Source: Cephalothrix simula (Eukaryota > Nemertea > Palaeonemertea > Archinemertea > Cephalotrichidae). Taken from it: a stretch of 15,137 nt of DNA. Positions 12,001 to 15,137 of the stretch are shown in pieces. Made by a program: the position numbers and the translations under genes. The stretch covers positions 1-15,137 of the forward strand of contig JAXIUW010031119.1 of the NCBI GenBank assembly GCA_035591015.1, in the 5' to 3' direction. The stretch's first letter is position 1, and each line of letters begins with the position of its first letter. A model generated the notes under the pieces. That model saw only the letters and a list, made by a program, of their open reading frames with translations. It did no database searches and had not been told where the DNA came from.

Positions 12001-14399
12001 TGAAAAGTTAGAAAAAAGTTAAATACACAGTCCACAATGTTTCTGAGATCGCGAATGCGCTAAAACTTGCCTAACTTGCCTATAATTGAAAAATAAGCCA
12101 GCCAGTGTGTTTCTATCTGCTCGTAATACGTAGCTGAACCATTTACGAGATATTAGTGATTAAAATTACGAAAAAAGATTTTCAGAAAGCTCAAATCTAA
12201 AAGAGGTTAAATCTAAAAGAGGTTGGATTTAGGGCATATAAATGTATTATGGACAGATAGAAACATACCCCTATTAGTCGAATGGTTTTTTCGAAGTGAC
12301 CACAACCCAGACAAAAAAGAACTCATCTCGAAACACCTTGGACACCTTTTATGTGACATCGGAATCATCCGCTAAGTTTCCAATTATTTGATCTAACCTA
12401 CCAGCTTTTAGAAATTTGGGCCAATCAAATTAATACTTGCTGACTTCTCGCGCTCTCGGCCAATCATAATAGACTTGCTCATGCTTTGTCGGATTTCCGA
12501 TTTAAGAAGAATACTATGTATATTCCTTTAGACCTCAGTGAGCTGATCTGGCTTTGTGGTTAGCGCGTTGGGCACACAATCTACATGGTTGCTGGTTAGA
12601 GCTCTCATGAAGCATGGTTTTTCTATAGACATACGGAGATTAGACATACGGAGATAATAGAGGGGGGAACATCATTCCTGCAGCTCAAACAGGTAAAGCT
12701 ATAAAGTAAAACCCGGAAAAATCGCTCCTGGAACCAATAAATCCAATAATACACGACACAGTTTTTGTGAAAAAATTAAATTCGACAAATATAGATTAAA
12801 TTAGCTAGATGGACTCTGCTCAAGGCTGTGTTAAGCCGCTACTAAAATCCTATAGTGAACACGTTTTGCGGAAAGATCAAAGGGCCAATAAAGAATTTTT
12901 ACCTGGCAATACTGGTTGGTTTTCCCGTACAACTGGTAACTCCCGGATTAATTCCATATTATCGTGATCCGCCGATAACCATCGATGACAAGTAAAATGC
13001 AATTGTTCATTAGATTTAGAATTCATATCTTTCAGTTTGAGCTAGAAGAGAAGAAATAATTGACAAAATGATTAATGAATTAATCAATGTTTGGTAGTTT
13101 TAATACATAATAAACAAGAGGTTGACATTTTGGAATGCTAAACAATGTCTACTGCAAAGGATACAGGTTTAAGCATACTAAATAAAATGTAACGTCATTC
13201 AGAAGCGATCAAACTTAAACGCAAAAAATATTCTAATGTCACACAAATGGATGTAATGAAAAAATTAGATAAAACACCGTAAAAAGCAATAATTTCTGCC
13301 CCTCCGACCCATTTTTGGAAATGGCAGGTCAAGTAAGTACTACCCAATTGAAATAAATTTTCAAATTACAAAAAGTGTTACCCAATTACCATATAACTTA
13401 TCACTGTAATTCCTCAAGGTACAATAATCCCCACAGCAAAGGCTTAACACAACGGGGGGTTCCTCAATTTTAAAGAAATTAGCCTTAAGAAGTTATTTTT
13501 CTTACCTCATTTAACTTCCACGATGGCTTCGAGTCTTTTTCGGTTGGTTTGAGTTCAATACGTATCTTATAAATTTCACCAACATCTTTCAAATTAACCT
13601 TTAAATAAGACAATTTTCGTTGAAACATTTTATCAAATCTTCAAAGATCTTAAAAGTTGATCAAAGTATTTGAATTGATTAAATCAAATAGTTTGATTAA
13701 TATATTCAAGAGTATTTCAAACGACAAAGGAACTAATTTAAATTTCACAAATGAAATGTTATCGACTTTCGCTATTTTCTATATACCACTTGAGTCGGGG
13801 TCTCACCCCAGAGGGAAGGCGGCTACTGCAAGCCGATATGAAGTGCACCCCGTATCAGGCCATATTTACATTGTAAATTTAATTAATTCAAATTGACTGT
13901 TTGTGACAGTTGTTTTATACATAAAGATTAAATTAAATTAAATTAATTAAAATTAATTACACAGAGCTCTTCGGGCGCATTCGTATACAGTGCTCGAGTC
14001 ACCCAGCATCTGAAACTCGCGATTTGCCAATGATAAAATTCGAACTCGCGGTAGCCCAATTTTATGACGTCATGACTTACGAAGGACAGCGCCGTAACCA
14101 CTTTGGTCATCCTGACAGACACCAGAGCAATGTTGCCTGTTCATCAAGATTACGACGCTTTGCTTAGCAGTTTTTCACCGTTCAAGCCTTACGAGGATGG
14201 GATTGTTAAGACAAACATTAAGGGGCGCATAAATGTACCTTGAAACTGTCTTTGTGACCAGCTTGAAAAAGGCCATTTTCACCAGCAGATCCAAGTATGA
14301 TAGGAGATGACACACCTCGATTACCGTATGCTATCATTGTTACATCGGCAGCATCATCAGCAGTTTGATCTGATGTCACCCACACTTTCCAGTCTCCGT
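1..14399 (-). CDS. LOXHD1: LOXHD1-like PLAT-repeat protein, internal part of gene (22 exons, incomplete at both ends)
   Basis: This is one spliced gene read right to left. Six exons (14399-10839) encode two tandem PLAT/LH2 beta-sandwich domains. Fifteen phase 1-1 exons (10766-124) encode a linker of about 1,620 residues, and exon 47-1 opens a further PLAT domain. Seen directly: GDWKVW, HRWLS, RELP, ANVYITLYGE, GWFLKM and ERWLDVG motifs, all typical of LOXHD1-family PLAT repeats, with frames that join cleanly across every proposed GT/AG intron. Known of the family: vertebrate LOXHD1 is an array of about fifteen PLAT domains associated with the stereocilia membrane of hair cells, and PLAT domains bind lipids or membrane proteins. 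The giant linker is unusual for the family. No start codon, stop codon, promoter or polyA site of the main transcript lies in the window. Orthology to LOXHD1 rather than another multi-PLAT protein is inferred. Confidence 0.9.
124..165 (-). CDS. Exon 21: 42-nt microexon leading into next PLAT
   Basis: This phase 1-1 exon has acceptor TTTTATTACAG and a strong donor (GTTG|GTAAGT). It encodes D-KNSAITEEQENTV, which is the last linker piece. It joins directly to E-GDWNVW of exon 22. Confidence 0.78.
340..357 (-). CDS. Candidate 18-nt microexon
   Basis: Eighteen nt reading HFNLK in phase 1-1 lie after a long pyrimidine tract ending TTTTTGTCCATATAG and before donor AAAA|GTAAAT, in the intron between exons 20 and 21. 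In-frame inclusion is possible, but chance occurrence is likely in such AT-rich sequence. Confidence 0.25.
575..601 (-). CDS. Exon 20: 27-nt microexon
   Basis: This phase 1-1 microexon has acceptor TTTATTTAG and donor AAAG|GTATGC. It encodes D-SQMITDGK. It joins NQ from exon 19 to DKNSAITEE of exon 21 in frame. Both splice sites are good. Confidence 0.62.
772..3273 (-). CDS. Exon 19: giant repeat-motif linker exon (834 codons)
   Basis: This 2,502-nt exon is phase 1 at both ends, with acceptor GTGCAG and donor CAAG|GTATTT. It encodes IREKMEMSPSPPPSPSYSSF and then disordered sequence. Counting from M at 3259, residues 118-144 are basic (KKKVK, NKSKRP), 203-243 acidic, and about 305-826 hold some 16 copies of a D-x-[A/G/C]-[C/L/T]-S-P-[F/I/V] motif: NDVACSPF, RDVCLSPF, NDVALSPF, RDACLSPF, VDQGTSPF, KDGSTSPI, QDAHTSPV, TDASTSPL and others. 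Residues 758-792 are almost pure Asp/Glu. A 16-residue tandem duplication (APSPQKTV twice) lies at 472-495. The reading frame is open throughout, so the exon is under coding constraint. No enzymatic domain is seen. The SP core suggests a phosphorylation-controlled multivalent scaffold; this is inference. Confidence 0.88.
782..2347 (-). repeat. Degenerate protein motif array (about 16 x D-x-x-x-SP-F/V/I)
   Basis: Within exon 19, the short motif recurs at residues 305, 347, 384, 413, 434, 513, 532, 592, 621, 646, 672, 705, 729, 746, 795 and 819 (from M at 3259). Spacing is irregular, about 14-70 residues. Early copies favour DVALSPF or DACLSPF. Later copies favour D-x-G-T-SP or end in SPV/SPI. 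Asp and SP are the most constant positions, with two copies departing (D-R-G-T-C-TTP and E-K-G-C-SP). Divergence at other positions argues for old duplication under selection on the core. Confidence 0.8.
884..988 (-). repeat. Asp/Glu tract (GAT/GAA/GAG-rich low complexity)
   Basis: About 35 codons of almost pure Asp and Glu (DDEGEEDDEDDDEE and onward) lie near the end of exon 19. On the plus strand this shows as ATC/TCATC/TCTTC repeats. Mixed codons show it is not a simple recent triplet expansion. The spurious His-rich and Met-rich reading frames over it are antisense or shifted readings. Confidence 0.85.
3274..3635 (-). other. Intron between exons 18 and 19
   Basis: 362 bp of AT-rich intron. 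Nothing beyond the splice sites is recognised. Confidence 0.65.
3636..3695 (-). CDS. Exon 18: acidic-to-basic linker exon (20 codons)
   Basis: This 60-nt phase 1-1 exon has acceptor TTTATTTAG and donor TCTA|GTAATC. It encodes E-ESSDSDEELKVFQRRK and NIS. ESSDSDEEL is a strong CK2-type acidic cluster. The donor lacks G at position -1 but is otherwise good. Confidence 0.75.
3771..3842 (-). CDS. Exon 17: linker exon with DASTSP motif (24 codons)
   Basis: This 72-nt phase 1-1 exon has acceptor ATTTTAG and donor GAAG|GTATTA. It encodes LSVVRKKQRKDASTSPLL and then KYNPE. DASTSPL is identical over seven residues to the last repeat unit of exon 19 (TDASTSPL), which links these small exons to the repeat array downstream. 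A basic RKKQRK precedes it. Confidence 0.82.
3931..4044 (-). CDS. Exon 16: linker exon (38 codons)
   Basis: This 114-nt phase 1-1 exon has acceptor TTTACTAG and donor TCAG|GTATAA. It encodes V-LIYDGEHNKQLCTTTG, TAASEHQLYDEF and SSPEPSFVS. It contains an SSPEP site. No domain is recognised. Confidence 0.75.
4147..4233 (-). CDS. Exon 15: linker exon (29 codons)
   Basis: This 87-nt phase 1-1 exon has acceptor CTTTAAAG and donor AATG|GTATAT. It encodes DNEDIGIQNPSKEP, then SKHTKYSSKSSIPN. GIQN is a third [I/V]-Q motif in consecutive exons. The acceptor is short on pyrimidines but follows TTTCTTTAAAG. Confidence 0.72.
4337..4456 (-). CDS. Exon 14: linker exon with AIQCD motif (40 codons)
   Basis: This 120-nt phase 1-1 exon has acceptor TTTATTCAG and donor AAAG|GTATTT. 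It encodes QSRKSTLTPKINKTEEY, AIQCDLQKTPTK and HSVCLSCKIK. It is a likely diverged sister of exon 13: shared E-x-x-[SA]-[VI]-QCD, PTK, S and L-x-C positions, and the same phases. The C-x-x-C pair is not accompanied by further ligands, so no zinc finger is claimed. Confidence 0.8.
4540..4671 (-). CDS. Exon 13: linker exon with SVQCD motif (44 codons)
   Basis: This 132-nt phase 1-1 exon has donor GTCTG|GTAATT and acceptor TATCGTAG. It encodes SAKASNVTVKHNVFAKHIKM, AEKSVQCDRLPTK and NSFGLNCNMS. The segment EKSVQCDRLPTKNSFGLNC lines up with EYAIQCDLQKTPTK and HSVCLSC in the next exon, suggesting exon duplication. SVQCDR resembles the GIQVDR class of dynein light chain LC8 ligands; this is an inference from motif shape only. 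Confidence 0.8.
4672..5112 (-). other. Intron between exons 12 and 13
   Basis: 441 bp. It contains the candidate 12-nt microexon at 4914-4925 and a YY1-like AAGATGGCG word on the minus strand (5023-5015). Open frames here have no coding support. Confidence 0.6.
4914..4925 (-). CDS. Candidate 12-nt microexon (DED)
   Basis: Twelve nt (TGGATGAAGATG) lie between a weak acceptor (CATTATGAG) and a fair donor (GATG|GTAACT). In phase 1-1 it would add V-DED between exons 12 and 13. Exons 12 and 13 also join in frame without it. Confidence 0.22.
5113..5250 (-). CDS. Exon 12: acidic linker exon (46 codons)
   Basis: This 138-nt phase 1-1 exon has acceptor TTTTTAACAG and donor CCAG|GTACAA. It encodes LETPSFEYDDPRADFWDIDE, then ILNDESGESLVSE and PGYKRRKQTPYP. 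It combines ETP and QTP sites, an acidic aromatic patch (FWDIDEIL) that could be a short binding helix, and a basic KRRK. A second in-phase acceptor lies 6 nt downstream (right end 5244) and would drop two residues. Confidence 0.78.
5403..5432 (-). CDS. Exon 11: 30-nt microexon
   Basis: This phase 1-1 microexon encodes RFIKYDLRD. It has a strong pyrimidine-rich acceptor (TTCTTCTACTTCGTTTTAG) and donor GATG|GTAATT. Quality of both splice sites, length divisible by three and matching phase support it. No motif is recognised. Confidence 0.6.
5433..6033 (-). other. Intron between exons 10 and 11
   Basis: 601 bp of AT-rich intron. It contains the weak candidate exon at 5917-5952 and nothing else recognised. 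Confidence 0.55.
5917..5952 (-). CDS. Candidate 36-nt linker exon
   Basis: The donor AGAG|GTATTT is good, and a phase-1 acceptor (GGGAAAAG) lies 36 nt upstream. The segment reads YKNLKEEAMTR in the frame shared by the other linker exons. The acceptor is purine-rich and poor, so this may be only a decoy donor in the intron between exons 10 and 11. Confidence 0.2.
6034..6168 (-). CDS. Exon 10: acidic linker exon (45 codons)
   Basis: This 135-nt phase 1-1 exon has acceptor GGATTAAACAG and donor ACTG|GTACGT. It encodes VILYARPDTPKGRTYQH, DLSILEETSSDNTEDYGE and LSDSSYLIT. DTP is a proline-directed kinase-like site, and SSDNTEDYGE is a CK2-like acidic cluster. The acceptor lacks a strong pyrimidine tract, so the 5' boundary is less certain than the donor. 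Confidence 0.68.
6169..7030 (-). other. Intron 9, part beside the foldback element
   Basis: AT-rich intron with the candidate 12-nt microexon at 6459-6470. A GC-richer patch (about 6820-6910) containing GCGCGCGG and GGTAGCCGGGTGG may belong to a dispersed repeat. I see no tRNA fold or gene in it. Confidence 0.45.
6459..6470 (-). CDS. Candidate 12-nt microexon
   Basis: Twelve GC-rich bases (CCCGCCGGGCAG) are bounded by an excellent acceptor (GGTTTTTTTCTATAG) and a good donor (GTAAAT) in the long intron between exons 9 and 10. As a phase 1-1 microexon it would add A-RRA in frame. Such short open segments arise readily by chance in AT-rich introns, so transcript support is essential. Confidence 0.25.
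7031..7180. mobile_element. Foldback / MITE-like palindromic element
   Basis: The left arm (GGCC, A-run, CGCGCCGCTGTTCA ... TTTAGGTAGAAGC, 7031-7094) is the near-perfect reverse complement of the right arm (GCTTCTACCTAAA ... TGAACAGCGGCGCG, T-run, GGGCC, 7124-7180). A spacer of about 29 nt separates the arms. It is GC-rich at its ends, unlike the surrounding AT-rich intron. AT-rich flanks (ATATC left, GATATA right) could hide a short TA-type target duplication. No transposase is encoded. The structure is typical of a non-autonomous foldback or MITE insertion in the intron between exons 9 and 10. Confidence 0.75.
7366..7434 (-). CDS. Exon 9: short linker exon (23 codons)
   Basis: This 69-nt phase 1-1 exon has a TTTATTTAAG acceptor and a strong donor (GATG|GTGAGT). 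It encodes SIMSYEIHRDLYSSQS and CATDSD. It contains an in-frame ATG at 7426-7424 that could serve as a start codon if an internal promoter existed. No domain is recognised. Confidence 0.68.
7435..8092 (-). other. Intron between exons 8 and 9
   Basis: 658 bp, very AT-rich near exon 9. It contains an unpaired strong donor-like site (CTTG|GTAAGT, boundary at 7842) that matches no phase-1 exon. No other feature is seen. Confidence 0.5.
8093..8173 (-). CDS. Exon 8: acidic/Ser linker exon (27 codons)
   Basis: This 81-nt phase 1-1 exon has a GTTGTAG acceptor and donor GTTG|GTAGGT. It encodes VSRTSTDDDDFTLIESVSYG and then SDSDSV. The acidic DDDD and SDSDS runs resemble casein kinase 2 sites. No domain is recognised. 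Membership rests on splice sites, phase and composition shared with neighbouring linker exons. Confidence 0.72.
8174..9512 (-). other. Intron between exons 7 and 8
   Basis: 1,339 bp without a supported exon. It includes a 13-nt direct repeat (AGAATTCCAAAAC at 8291-8303 and 8312-8324) and a GC-richer patch at about 8650-8765 (GCGCTGAGGCTGGCAG, GGGGCAGGGCGC) that may be an old repeat. The plus-strand reading frame at 8853-9077 has no homology or context support. Confidence 0.5.
9513..10766 (-). CDS. Exon 7: giant disordered linker exon (418 codons)
   Basis: This 1,254-nt exon is phase 1 at both ends. The acceptor is ATTATAG and the donor GATG|GTGGAC is weak. Just inside its start is EGNWKV, which mimics a PLAT first strand but leads into no PLAT core. 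The rest is low in hydrophobic residues and rich in Ser, Pro, Lys and Glu. It contains many SP/TP sites (RSPSYKEL, VSPKFLAP, KSPTPPL, QSPVKEALKSPEE), a VYER pair (NVYERSKQ and GVYERYAS), SRSVQTSPIL near 9835-9852, basic clusters (KKNRSKK, TRKRP, KKPKPPKK) and SNEPKEESKSNESE. No enzyme or folded domain is recognised. Joining by frame to exon 6 upstream (AAD-PAPCQRF) and exon 8 downstream (SKDG-VSRT) is consistent. Function is unknown; a proline-directed kinase target is inferred from the SP density. Confidence 0.82.
10839..10894 (-). CDS. LOXHD1: Exon 6: last strand of PLAT domain B
   Basis: This 56-nt exon enters in phase 2 (TTTTTTAG acceptor) and leaves in phase 1 (GCTG|GTAAGT, a full consensus donor). 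Joined to exon 5 it gives CERWLDVGKDDGKTERVLTA. This is the usual C-x-RWL-x-x-x-x-DDG-x-x-x-R-L tail of a LOXHD1 repeat, and it closes PLAT domain B. Confidence 0.93.
10951..10997. repeat. Self-complementary TAAG/CTTA tetranucleotide repeat
   Basis: (TAAG)n from 10951 is followed by its reverse complement (CTTA)n to about 10997, so the intron RNA can form a hairpin. On the transcribed strand the CTTA half reads as repeated GTAAGT, a consensus 5' splice site, a few tens of bases after the true donor at 11021. Confidence 0.8.
11022..11179 (-). CDS. LOXHD1: Exon 5: central strands of PLAT domain B
   Basis: This 158-nt exon enters in phase 0 (ATTTTTAG acceptor) and leaves in phase 2 (GAAAG|GTAAC). 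It encodes VDKFTFEAVSLGRLEKCVIG, then EPGDGWFLKMLTVRE and EYVFLCE. The F-T-x-E-A-V-x-L-G-x-L-x-K core and the GWFL strand are diagnostic for PLAT. The F-x-x-G-x-x-D-x-F turn forms by direct joining of exons 4 and 5 (FDLGK/VDKF). Confidence 0.95.
11542..11601 (-). CDS. Possible 60-nt cassette exon inside PLAT domain B
   Basis: The 60 nt lie between a good acceptor (CCAGTTTTCAG) and a consensus donor (GTGAGT) within the phase-0 intron of PLAT B. Length divides by three. In phase 0 it is open (NGIWTSWMIL, then TDHLLITEAE) and would insert 20 residues at the FDLGK/VDKF turn. In phase 1 it is also open and acidic/Ser-rich (WYLDVVDDFN, then RSSAHNGSG), resembling the linker exons, but that phase does not fit this intron. 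PLAT B is complete and canonical without it, so it is either an optional cassette or a chance decoy. Confidence 0.3.
11848..11999 (-). CDS. LOXHD1: Exon 4: first half of PLAT domain B
   Basis: This 152-nt exon enters in phase 1 (TTTTCAG acceptor) and leaves in phase 0 (GGAAAG|GTAATT). It reads V-LTYHVETYTGQEEGSDT, RANVYITLYGERGDSG, RRLLTRS and DRFDLGK. This is the strongest PLAT match in the window: TG-x(n)-DT-x-ANVYI-x-LYGE-x-GD-x-G is near-textbook for the LOXHD1 family. Confidence 0.95.
12193..12224. repeat. Tandem duplication 2 x 16 bp
   Basis: AAATCTAAAAGAGGTT occurs twice head to tail without a mismatch. It is a recent replication-slippage event in the intron between exons 3 and 4. Confidence 0.9.
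12545..12605 (+). mobile_element. tRNA-derived SINE-like segment
   Basis: GATCTGGCTTTGTGGTTAGC is followed by GCGTTGGGCACACAATC and GCTGGTTAGAGCTC. This resembles a tRNA A box (TGGCNNAGTGGTTAGCGC) and a decayed B box (GGTTNGANCTC) at roughly the right spacing. The acceptor stem does not pair well and the B box has lost the TTCGA core. A tRNA-derived SINE remnant is therefore more likely than a tRNA gene. Confidence 0.5.
12626..12655. repeat. Tandem duplication 2 x 15 bp
   Basis: TAGACATACGGAGAT occurs twice in exact tandem just downstream of the SINE-like segment. It may be the simple-repeat tail of that element. Confidence 0.9.
12903..13041 (-). CDS. LOXHD1: Exon 3: end of PLAT domain A and interdomain linker
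   Basis: This 139-nt exon enters in phase 0 (TTCTAG acceptor) and leaves in phase 1 (CCAG|GTAAAA). It encodes LKLKDM, then LHFTCHRWLSADHDN, then the signature tail LIRELPVV and a short linker ending in QPVLP. C-x-RWL followed by RELP is the characteristic C-terminal strand of LOXHD1 repeats. The phase-1 exit marks the module boundary. Confidence 0.93.
13042..13505 (-). other. Intron between exons 2 and 3
   Basis: 464 bp of AT-rich intron. Nothing beyond the splice sites is recognised. Confidence 0.6.
13506..13598 (-). CDS. LOXHD1: Exon 2: central strands of PLAT domain A
   Basis: This 93-nt exon is phase 0 at both ends, with donor GAG|GTAAGA. It encodes VNLKDVGEIYKIRIELKP and then PSWKLNE. 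This is the strand pair 'V-x-L-x-D-V-G-x-I-x-K-I-R-I' followed by the W-x-L position that is usually WFL in PLAT domains. It continues the DSFK end of exon 1 without a gap. Confidence 0.92.
13780..13880. repeat. GC-richer repeat-like segment
   Basis: A compact GC-rich block (GTCGGGGTCTCACCCCAGAG, then GGCGGCTACTGCAAGCCG) sits in AT-rich intron. It has small self-complementary pieces (GGGGTCTCACCCC, CGGCTACTGCAAGCCG). It looks like an inserted dispersed repeat, possibly part of the same element as the nearby SINE-like segment. Family is not recognised. Confidence 0.35.
14035..14115 (-). mobile_element. tRNA-derived SINE-like segment
   Basis: On the minus strand, GATGACCAAAGTGGTTACGG and then CGCTGTCCTTCG resemble a tRNA D-arm/A box. 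GCGAGTTCGAATTTT resembles a B box (GWTCGANNC) about 45 nt further on. The ends do not form a good acceptor stem. The segment sits in the intron between exons 1 and 2. Together with the 12545 segment it suggests a tRNA-derived SINE family in this genome. Confidence 0.55.
14239..14399 (-). CDS. LOXHD1: Exon 1 of window: first half of PLAT domain A
   Basis: This 161-nt exon enters in phase 1 after a TTCTACAG acceptor and leaves in phase 0 at AAG|GTACAT. It reads D-GDWKVWVTSD, then DVTMIAYGNRG, SSPIILGSA and LFQAGHKDSFK. These match the PLAT pattern of a first beta strand, the V-x-I-x-x-Y/L-G strand, and the F-x-x-G-x-x-D-x-F turn before the central strands. The phase-1 acceptor directly before GDW is the same boundary used by the PLAT exon at 1-47. 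Confidence 0.93.
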
Positions 14400-15137
14400 C
14401 TGTAGAAAATAAATATGAAATTATAAGTTTATTCTCCAAAGCACATAAAAAAGATATCCTATTACATGTATAGGCAACCTATACAATTGTACATAATTAC
14501 AATGTAGTTGAAATTTATGTCGTCAAAAATTAATTTTGATTGAAAAATTTAATGCCATCGAAAATAAGATGATCATCTGCCAAGCGCTTAATAGTTAGAC
14601 AACGATAAATGACTTCTAAAACTTTTAACTTTGATTCATTCCTCGGACACAAAAGTTAAGTCACGAAAAAATTCGAAAAAAGGAAACAATGTAAGACAAA
14701 CTAGAGATCGAGAAATAATCATGTCCTCCTTATTTACAAAGAGATCGATGATTGACGAACACGGTCGATCTCAAGTGTCAAGAGCGTCTGACATTTAATC
14801 ATGCTTCACTCACTATCACATTTCAGTTTTTTAAGACGGATCACAATACTAAGTATTGCAAACCGACTTCATATGTAATACCAAAAATAAATAACAAGAT
14901 TATGTATTTTTGGTAATCTTTCTTGAAATTTTTACCCGATGAAAATATTTGGTAAGGGAAGAACCTATTGATTTTGGTGATTATTTATTTTGCCTGTGCA
15001 CCAAAAGACGATACTGGTAGCAATCTTTACCCAATTCATTTTATACTACTGTAGTATAAAAGTTTGTGCATAAGGGAAGAACCCTATTGATTTTGGTGTA
15101 TGTAGGTGCATTTCTATTACTCTTATAGTAGTAATAC
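14400..15137. repeat. Repeat-rich intron at the right edge
   Basis: No exon is seen here. A 26-27 bp direct repeat (AAGGGAAGAACC then TATTGATTTTGGTG) occurs at 14954-14979 and 15072-15098. A palindrome (TTTTATACTAC / GTAGTATAAAA) lies at 15039-15061. A stem of about 18 nt (AATACCAAAAATAAATAA with TTATGTATTTTTGGTAAT) lies at 14877-14917. This is probably transposon-derived sequence continuing beyond the window. Confidence 0.55.

Noticed and set aside
13657-13896. Plus-strand 79-residue reading frame
   Set aside because: Partly runs over the GC-rich repeat-like block at 13780-13880; no domain or splice context supports it.
12545-14115. Functional tRNA genes
   Set aside because: A- and B-box-like sequence is present, but acceptor stems do not pair and, in the 12545 copy, the TTCGA core is lost; SINE remnants fit better.

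Overview
The window looks like animal nuclear DNA. It is AT-rich, with one interrupted gene on the minus strand, consensus GT/AG splice sites, introns from about 70 bp to over 1 kb, and scattered short interspersed repeats. The encoded domains are tandem PLAT/LH2 domains of the LOXHD1 (lipoxygenase homology domain-containing protein 1) type. This points to a metazoan, probably an invertebrate given the small introns and divergent linkers. I cannot name the species. No bacterial, viral or CRISPR-like content is visible.

Layout in transcript order (right to left). 14399-10839 holds six exons encoding two PLAT domains with the family's hallmarks: GDWKVW start, WFL-type strand, C-x-RWL, and a REL/RVL tail. 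Their introns are phase 0 or 2 inside a domain and phase 1 between domains. 10766-124 holds fifteen exons that carry no recognisable folded domain and encode about 1,620 residues of Ser/Pro/acidic, probably disordered sequence. Two of them are giant (1,254 and 2,502 nt) and thirteen are small (27-138 nt). Every one of the fifteen begins and ends in phase 1, so any could be skipped or added without changing frame. At 47-1 the next PLAT domain starts (EGDWNVWIKTG) and runs off the left edge. Neither the start nor the end of the gene is in the window.

The notable system is this giant insertion between two PLAT domains of a LOXHD1-like protein. The 2,502-nt exon carries about 16 diverged copies of a short motif, roughly D-x-[A/G]-[C/L/T]-S-P-[F/V/I], plus long acidic runs. 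Related TSP motifs recur in two upstream exons. Several linker exons also carry [A/S/G]-[I/V]-Q-[C/T/N] motifs that resemble dynein light chain LC8 ligands, and two adjacent exons look like a diverged duplicate pair. Vertebrate LOXHD1 acts at hair-cell stereocilia as a PLAT-only array. A splice-adjustable phospho-motif linker between PLAT domains is not something I know from that family.

The introns hold a near-perfect foldback (MITE-like) element at 7031-7180, two tRNA-derived SINE-like segments (12545-12605 plus strand, 14035-14115 minus strand), a self-complementary tetranucleotide repeat at 10951-10997, and repeat-rich DNA at the right edge. Several extra phase-compatible microexons and one 60-nt cassette inside a PLAT domain are possible but unproven.
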